Positions 43,007 through 46,412 of a stretch of 46,412 nt of DNA are shown here, piece by piece (position 1 is the stretch's first letter; every line of letters begins with the position of its first letter). Under the pieces are notes generated by a model that was not told the DNA's origin, did not search any database, and saw only the letters and a list, made by a program, of their open reading frames with translations. The stretch comes from an uncultured Oscillospiraceae bacterium. Lineage in GTDB: Bacteria; Bacillota; Clostridia; Oscillospirales; Oscillospiraceae. The position numbers were made by a program, and so were the translations under genes. The DNA is taken from positions 1 to 46,412 of the forward strand of contig CANQMW010000023.1 in the NCBI GenBank assembly GCA_947625045.1. The letters are read 5' to 3'.

Positions 43007-43459
43007 TCACATTTCCATGCGCAGCCGTACGCTGGCAATTTGTTTTCCGGTGAACCGGCGCTCCCCACCGGAGTCGATGGTCACGTCTCCATCCTCATAG
43101 GAAAGGAGCTTTCCCACCCACTGCTTGGCGCCGTCCGCGGCGCTGTAGAGCTTTACCTCCACATTGGAGCCTATAAAACGCTCAAAGTCCGAGGGCCGTT
43201 TCAGCGCCCTCTCGCACCCGGCGGAGCTGACCTCGAAGATGTAGCTGTCCGGCACCGGGTCTTTTTCATCCAATATGGGGTCCATGGCCCGGCTCACAGC
43301 CTCGCAGGCGTTCAGGTCCACCCCATCGGGCCCGTCCAGGTAGAGCCGCAGATACCGCTGGCCGCCCTCGGTGACGTACTCCACGTCCCAGAGCTCCAGC
43401 CCCCGGCCCTCCACCACGGGCTTTGCCAGGTCCCAAACTGTCTTTTCGATACGGTTCAT
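43007..43459 (-). CDS. rimP: Ribosome maturation factor RimP
   Basis: This 150-residue protein helps assemble the 30S subunit. LELWDVEYVTEGGQRYLRLYLDGPDGVDLNACEAVSRAM and YIFEVSSAGCERALKRPSDFERFIG are the family signature. I use the ATG at 43459; the ribosome binding site is poor and a TTG at 43483 is an alternative. First gene of the rimP-nusA-infB run. Confidence 0.92.
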   Translation of the reverse strand: MNRIEKTVWDLAKPVVEGRGLELWDVEYVTEGGQRYLRLYLDGPDGVDLNACEAVSRAMDPILDEKDPVPDSYIFEVSSAGCERALKRPSDFERFIGSNVEVKLYSAADGAKQWVGKLLSYEDGDVTIDSGGERRFTGKQIASVRLRMEM

Positions 43460-43504
43460 AGGGTAATTTCCAATTTCTGACAATTAATTTTTCATCAAGA
43501 AAAA

Positions 43505-43524
43505 GAGTGGGGCAAGACCCACTC
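43505..43524 (-). terminator. Terminator-like hairpin in the rimP leader
   Basis: GAGTGGG and CCCACTC pair around 6 bases, followed in the minus reading by TTTTTCTT. It lies after the predicted rimP promoter and 45 bases before the rimP ATG, so it would end transcripts from that promoter unless controlled. It could also end transcripts from the interrupted sigma gene upstream. Confidence 0.7.
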
Positions 43525-43549
43525 CAGGAAAATGACTATCGCTACAGTG

Positions 43550-43578
43550 AATATACCACAGGCCAGTGCATAAATCAA
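43550..43578 (-). promoter_or_regulatory. Predicted sigma-A promoter of the rimP operon
   Basis: On the minus strand, TTGATT, a 17-base spacer, then TATATT. The predicted start near 43543 gives a leader of about 85 bases containing the hairpin at 43505. Confidence 0.65.
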
Positions 43579-43644
43579 GCCCTTTTTCAAACTATTATCA
43601 AATATTTGTATCCTTGCGCTGTCGAACTACACAACATTTTGTCC

Positions 43645-43713
43645 CTACGGCTCCATATGGGCCCGCAGCTTTTCCAGCGCCTTCTTTTCGATCCTGGAAA
43701 CTTTCCGCCGCCG
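43645..43713 (-). pseudogene. sigK: 3' fragment of a sporulation sigma factor gene, probably sigK
   Basis: The minus strand reads KVSRIEKKALEKLRAHMEP followed by TAG at 43645. This is the end of region 4 of sporulation sigma factors; SigK proteins end with SYVSRIEKKAL-like sequence, so sigK is the best match. Upstream the frame gives unrelated residues (RLQSRRR) and no start. The break coincides with the 3' side of a large serine recombinase gene 55 bases away. I infer that a mobile element has split the gene. SigE, SigF or SigG are less likely from memory of their endings. Confidence 0.6.
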
Positions 43714-43767
43714 GGATTGTAAGCGATGGGGCCTTGAAAACGCGCCGTGTGGCGCGGTGGTCGTGTG

Positions 43768-45345
43768 TCACTGTACGTCGTTCAATTCACAGAACCGAAA
43801 CCGCACAATGATCTGTTTGTTCTCCGTGAGTTCTACCCTTTCAATGAGACTCACCAGCAGTTCCCTGTTGACCCAGGCCGTGTCTATGAAACGGCGGACA
43901 AGCGTTTTTGCCTGCTCCTCCCGCTTCTCCGGCGTGGCGTCCAGCTCCTCCATGCTGGTTAGCTGGTCCTCCAGAGAGCGCCGCTCCTGCTTGATGCGGC
44001 CATATATGCGGTCAAAGTCTGCCTCCGCTAAAAGTCCGTTCAGCTTATCCATGTACGTCCTATCCAGGTCGGCAGTCAGCTTTTCGATCCTGCCCCGAAG
44101 GGCCTGACGCTCGTTTTCATGGCGTTCTGCTTGTCGTGCCTTTTCAACTTCCGCCTTTGCCACGGGAAGTAAGGCGTCCGCATCCAGATACTTCTGGCAG
44201 ACCTTCTGGATCTGGTCGATGACCGCCGCCGTGACTGTACTTTCCTTGATGGCGTGGCTAGTACATACGCCTGCCTTTGTGAACCGTTGATAGGTCCGGC
44301 AGACGAAGTAGAGAACGTCCTCCCCTGCTGCGTTCTTGCGGTTTATCACGCATAGCGGATAGCCGCACTCATGACAGAAGATGAGCCCTTTCAGCAGAAA
44401 GTCATATTTACGCACCTGCGTGGTCTTTCGGCTGCGGACAAGCATTTGCACTTTCTGAAACGTCTCCGTGTCTATGATCGGCTCATGAGTGCCCTCTACC
44501 ACCACCCATTTATCCCTGGGCTGTTTCACGCATTTCTTGGACTTGTAGCTGATTTTTACCGACCGGCCCTGGACCATGTTGCCGATGTACGTCTCATTCT
44601 GGAGCATATCGGATATGCGCTCACTGCTCCACAGGCCCGTATAGGGGCCAGGATTGGAAATGGTCAATCCTGCATAGGTGGCCGGGGTGGGCACATGTTC
44701 CTCATTCAGCCGGGCGGCGATCTGGCGGCAGCTTACCCCCTCCAGGGCCATAGCAAATATCCGCTGCACCAATGGGACGGCCAGCTCGTCCGGCACGATA
44801 CGGTTTTTCTCCGTGGGGTGCATTTTATAACCGAACAATGGCTTGCCGCCGATAAACTGTCCCTTGCGCTGTTTGTCGTGCTTGACGCTGCGTATCTTTT
44901 TGGATATGTCCTTGGCGTACATATCGTTCATAACGGCCCGGAAAGGCGTGATGTCGTTAGCGCTGGATTCAACGCCCGTGTCGATGCCGTCCAGCAAGGA
45001 TATGTAGCGGACACGGTTTTCGGGGAAATACCGTTCCATGTAATGCCCGGTCATTATGTAGTCACGTCCCAGGCGGGACAGGTCTTTTGTAATGACCATG
45101 TTTACCTTCTTGTCCTCGATGTCCCCGATCATGCGTTGAAAGGCCGGGCGGTCGAAGCTGGTGCCGCTCCATCCGTCGTCGATATAGGTATCATACACGG
45201 TCAAGCGGTGTTGCCGGACAAAATCATCCAGCAGAGATCGTTGGTTGGTGACGCTCTCTGACGGTCCCTCGTTCTCATCCTCCTTTGAAAGCCGAATATA
45301 AAGTGCCGCGTGGTAGGCCATGGGGTCGCTTATCTCGAAGTACAT
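43768..45345 (-). CDS. Large serine recombinase of conjugative element
   Basis: This 525-residue protein starts at 45345, six bases after GGAGG. Resolvase domain: ALYIRLSKEDE with nucleophile Ser20, SVTNQRSLLDDFV, YIDDGWSGTSFDRPAFQRM and VITKDLSRLGRDYI. The recombinase domain follows (KPLFGYKMHP; SCRQIAARLNEEHVPTP), then a zinc ribbon (CHECGYPLC ... C) and a coiled coil (ERHENERQALRGRIEKL). It resembles the TnpX-like integrases of clostridial transposons. It probably both integrated the element next to the sigma gene fragment and could excise it. Confidence 0.95.
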   Translation of the reverse strand: MYFEISDPMAYHAALYIRLSKEDENEGPSESVTNQRSLLDDFVRQHRLTVYDTYIDDGWSGTSFDRPAFQRMIGDIEDKKVNMVITKDLSRLGRDYIMTGHYMERYFPENRVRYISLLDGIDTGVESSANDITPFRAVMNDMYAKDISKKIRSVKHDKQRKGQFIGGKPLFGYKMHPTEKNRIVPDELAVPLVQRIFAMALEGVSCRQIAARLNEEHVPTPATYAGLTISNPGPYTGLWSSERISDMLQNETYIGNMVQGRSVKISYKSKKCVKQPRDKWVVVEGTHEPIIDTETFQKVQMLVRSRKTTQVRKYDFLLKGLIFCHECGYPLCVINRKNAAGEDVLYFVCRTYQRFTKAGVCTSHAIKESTVTAAVIDQIQKVCQKYLDADALLPVAKAEVEKARQAERHENERQALRGRIEKLTADLDRTYMDKLNGLLAEADFDRIYGRIKQERRSLEDQLTSMEELDATPEKREEQAKTLVRRFIDTAWVNRELLVSLIERVELTENKQIIVRFRFCELNDVQ

Positions 45346-45394
45346 ATCTCGCCTCCAGAAATAAGCGGCCATTCATCAATATAATTGTACGGCC

Positions 45395-45547
45395 TCATAG
45401 CGCAGTTGTCAAATTTTCGCGGCGCACCCGGAGTTCTCTCTCAATAAAAACGCGCAGGCTCCTTTGGATGGAGTTTGCCGCGCTCTCCCCTTTCTCCGCA
45501 TATTGGCATATCACGTCAAGTTCACGTTCTTTTTTTGCCAAGACCAT
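45395..45547 (-). CDS. Small helical protein upstream of the recombinase
   Basis: This 50-residue product, MVLAKKERELDVICQYAEKG followed by a segment with NSIQRSLRVFIERELRVRRE. A TTG start at 45541, with GGGAGGG six bases upstream, has better spacing than the ATG at 45547, which abuts GGGAGGG directly. The basic, helical, short product directly before an integrase gene could be a DNA-binding helper or directionality factor. No family recognised. Confidence 0.5.
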   Translation of the reverse strand: MVLAKKERELDVICQYAEKGESAANSIQRSLRVFIERELRVRRENLTTAL

Positions 45548-45594
45548 CCCTCCCATCACAATAGATTATGTGCCCGGCGGGCTGTTCTTGCCAG

Positions 45595-45623
45595 AAAATG
45601 CGTCTCATCGTGAGACGCATTTT
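45595..45623. terminator. Strong bidirectional hairpin in the element
   Basis: AAAATGCGTCTCA and TGAGACGCATTTT are perfect 13-bp arms around TCG, flanked by A and T runs. It should end minus-strand transcripts from the HTH gene before the recombinase module. Confidence 0.85.
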
Positions 45624-45981
45624 TATCAAGCATAGGACGCCCGCACAGTTGGATGATATGGACCGACAGAGCCACCATATTTTGAATCCAGGCAAGATCA
45701 GACGACGGCTGACAAGCCGCTCCATAGGTGGTAAACCTCCCTCCATGCCCATGGCGGGGCGCCCTACGCTGTGACGCATAGCCGACGCAAGTATCTTCTC
45801 CGTGTGCGTATCCTGGCCGACAGCTTTGCCAAAGCTGTGTGCGGCGCTGGTGTTTCCCGCTCTGCCCCCGGGGCGTTGTGGCGCGCCCGCCGCTTGGCTC
45901 CTCACACACGGAACGTATCTGGCTGCCCTATACTGCGCCGTCAGATATGGCGTCGCTTTCTTTGTCAGATCATGGGCTACG
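45624..45981. other. Gene-poor stretch inside the element
   Basis: About 360 bases between the hairpin and the HTH gene. A minus-strand frame crosses 45522-45905, but its composition (Trp-, Cys- and Met-rich patches, running through the hairpin) does not look like a protein. It may hold a non-coding RNA or att-related or transfer sequence; nothing firmer is visible. Confidence 0.4.
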
Positions 45982-46221
45982 TCAGGCAGAGCGCACCCTA
46001 AAGCCCGTCAAGATACTATGGATCAGCTTCGATTCCAGCCGCAGCCGCATATCCTCATCGATGCGGAGGGTGCTGTTTCCATAGGCGTCTTTGAGGGGCC
46101 TTGTGGCAAGGGCGCGAATATAGCCCCGGTAGTGCCCAACAACGGCGGCAAGAGCGGCCTCGTCCCCAGCTATGGCGGCCAGGATCACGGGCACCGGGAT
46201 GGGCGCTGCCCGTCCAGTCAT
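45982..46221 (-). CDS. HTH_16-type conjugative element protein
   Basis: This 79-residue protein matches the small helix-turn-helix proteins of Tn916-like elements: IAAIAGDEAALAAVVGHYRGYIRAL-like start (here ILAAIAGDEAALAAVV), ATRPLKDAYGNSTLRIDED and MRLRLESKLIHSILTGF. These sit beside the sigma-like gene and control element functions. Its ATG overlaps the sigma gene's TGA (ATGA). Confidence 0.88.
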   Translation of the reverse strand: MTGRAAPIPVPVILAAIAGDEAALAAVVGHYRGYIRALATRPLKDAYGNSTLRIDEDMRLRLESKLIHSILTGFRVRSA

Positions 46222-46412
46222 GTAAATCCTCCCTCCGTCATATACCTTCGCAGTTCTTTCAGCGCCGTGAGCCGCCGCTTGGATATGGTCTGATGGGTGA
46301 CGTTCAGCCGCCGGCCAATCTCCCGGTCTGTCATGCCCAGGAAGTAGGTCAAGAGGATCACGGCCCGCTTGCCCTCCGGCAGCCGCGCCAACGCCCCGGC
46401 CAGAGTATCGCC
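46218..46412 (-). CDS. Sigma-70 region 4 protein of conjugative element (partial)
   Basis: The C-terminal 64 residues are visible: LPEGKRAVILLTYFLGMTDR, then a helix-turn-helix (REIGRRLNVTHQTISKRRL) and TALKELRRYMTEGG. This is the short sigma-like regulator conserved next to the HTH_16 gene in Tn916/Tn1549-type elements. The N-terminus is beyond the window edge. Confidence 0.88.
   Translation of the reverse strand, partial: GDTLAGALARLPEGKRAVILLTYFLGMTDREIGRRLNVTHQTISKRRLTALKELRRYMTEGGFT

Larger units (their letters stand above)
43714..46412 (-). mobile_element. End of an integrative conjugative element (continues off the window)
   Basis: It contains a large serine recombinase at the border and a small upstream gene. 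A HTH_16-type protein and a sigma-like protein in the order seen in Tn916/Tn1549-family elements follow. The other end and the conjugation genes are not in view. Confidence 0.75.

Noticed and set aside
1-46412. tRNA or rRNA genes
   Set aside because: I saw no GGTTCGAATCC-type T-loop with matching acceptor stem and no rRNA-like sequence on either strand, though reading by eye could miss a divergent tRNA.

Overview
The window looks like a chromosomal segment of a high-GC, endospore-forming member of the Clostridia, most like the gut Oscillospiraceae. The reasons are spoIVA, cwlD and a sigH-type sigma factor, a pyrophosphate-type phosphofructokinase beside a class II aldolase, GGAGG-type ribosome binding sites, a Tn916/Tn1549-like conjugative element, and GC-rich codons throughout. 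The genus is inference.

Region 1 (1-11.8 kb, + strand) is an accessory surface and secretion island. It starts inside a wall-anchored repeat protein ending in an SPKTG sorting signal. Two very long exported Sel1-repeat proteins follow, one with a cleavable signal peptide and one lipoprotein. Next come seven tandem small genes. Six encode a double-glycine leader (EALxDExLxxVAGG type) and a short Cys-rich core, and one encodes a Nif11-like leader. The last gene is frameshifted by a 10-bp tandem duplication. No modification enzyme, peptidase or transporter for these peptides lies in the window.

Region 2 (11.8-17.5 kb) holds idi, a small unit carrying a large serine recombinase flanked by a 10-bp direct repeat, a membrane protein, and a divergent glycolytic pair (PPi-type pfp and fba) whose predicted promoters overlap. 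Region 3 (17.5-22 kb) carries a P1B-type ATPase that has lost its actuator domain and several catalytic motifs but is still open, then a two-component system.

Region 4 (22-43.5 kb, - strand) is mostly housekeeping. It contains a GyrI-like protein, dut, a DHHW/MBOAT acylation pair, xer, a DUF6873 gene, radA, cwlD, spoIVA, nif3, trmK, a DUF1858 gene behind an operator-like promoter, a zinc-ribbon protein, sigH with an apparently leaderless start, and one long run rimP-nusA-rnpM-ylxQ-infB-rbfA-nrnA-truB-ribF-ruvC-ruvA-ruvB. A promoter followed by a terminator-like hairpin precedes rimP.

Region 5 (43.6 kb to the end) is one end of an integrative conjugative element, with a large serine recombinase, a small protein, an HTH protein and a sigma-like protein. 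It abuts the last ~20 codons of a sporulation-type sigma factor gene, most like sigK, which suggests a skin-like interruption. The rest of the element and any 5' part of that gene lie beyond the right edge.
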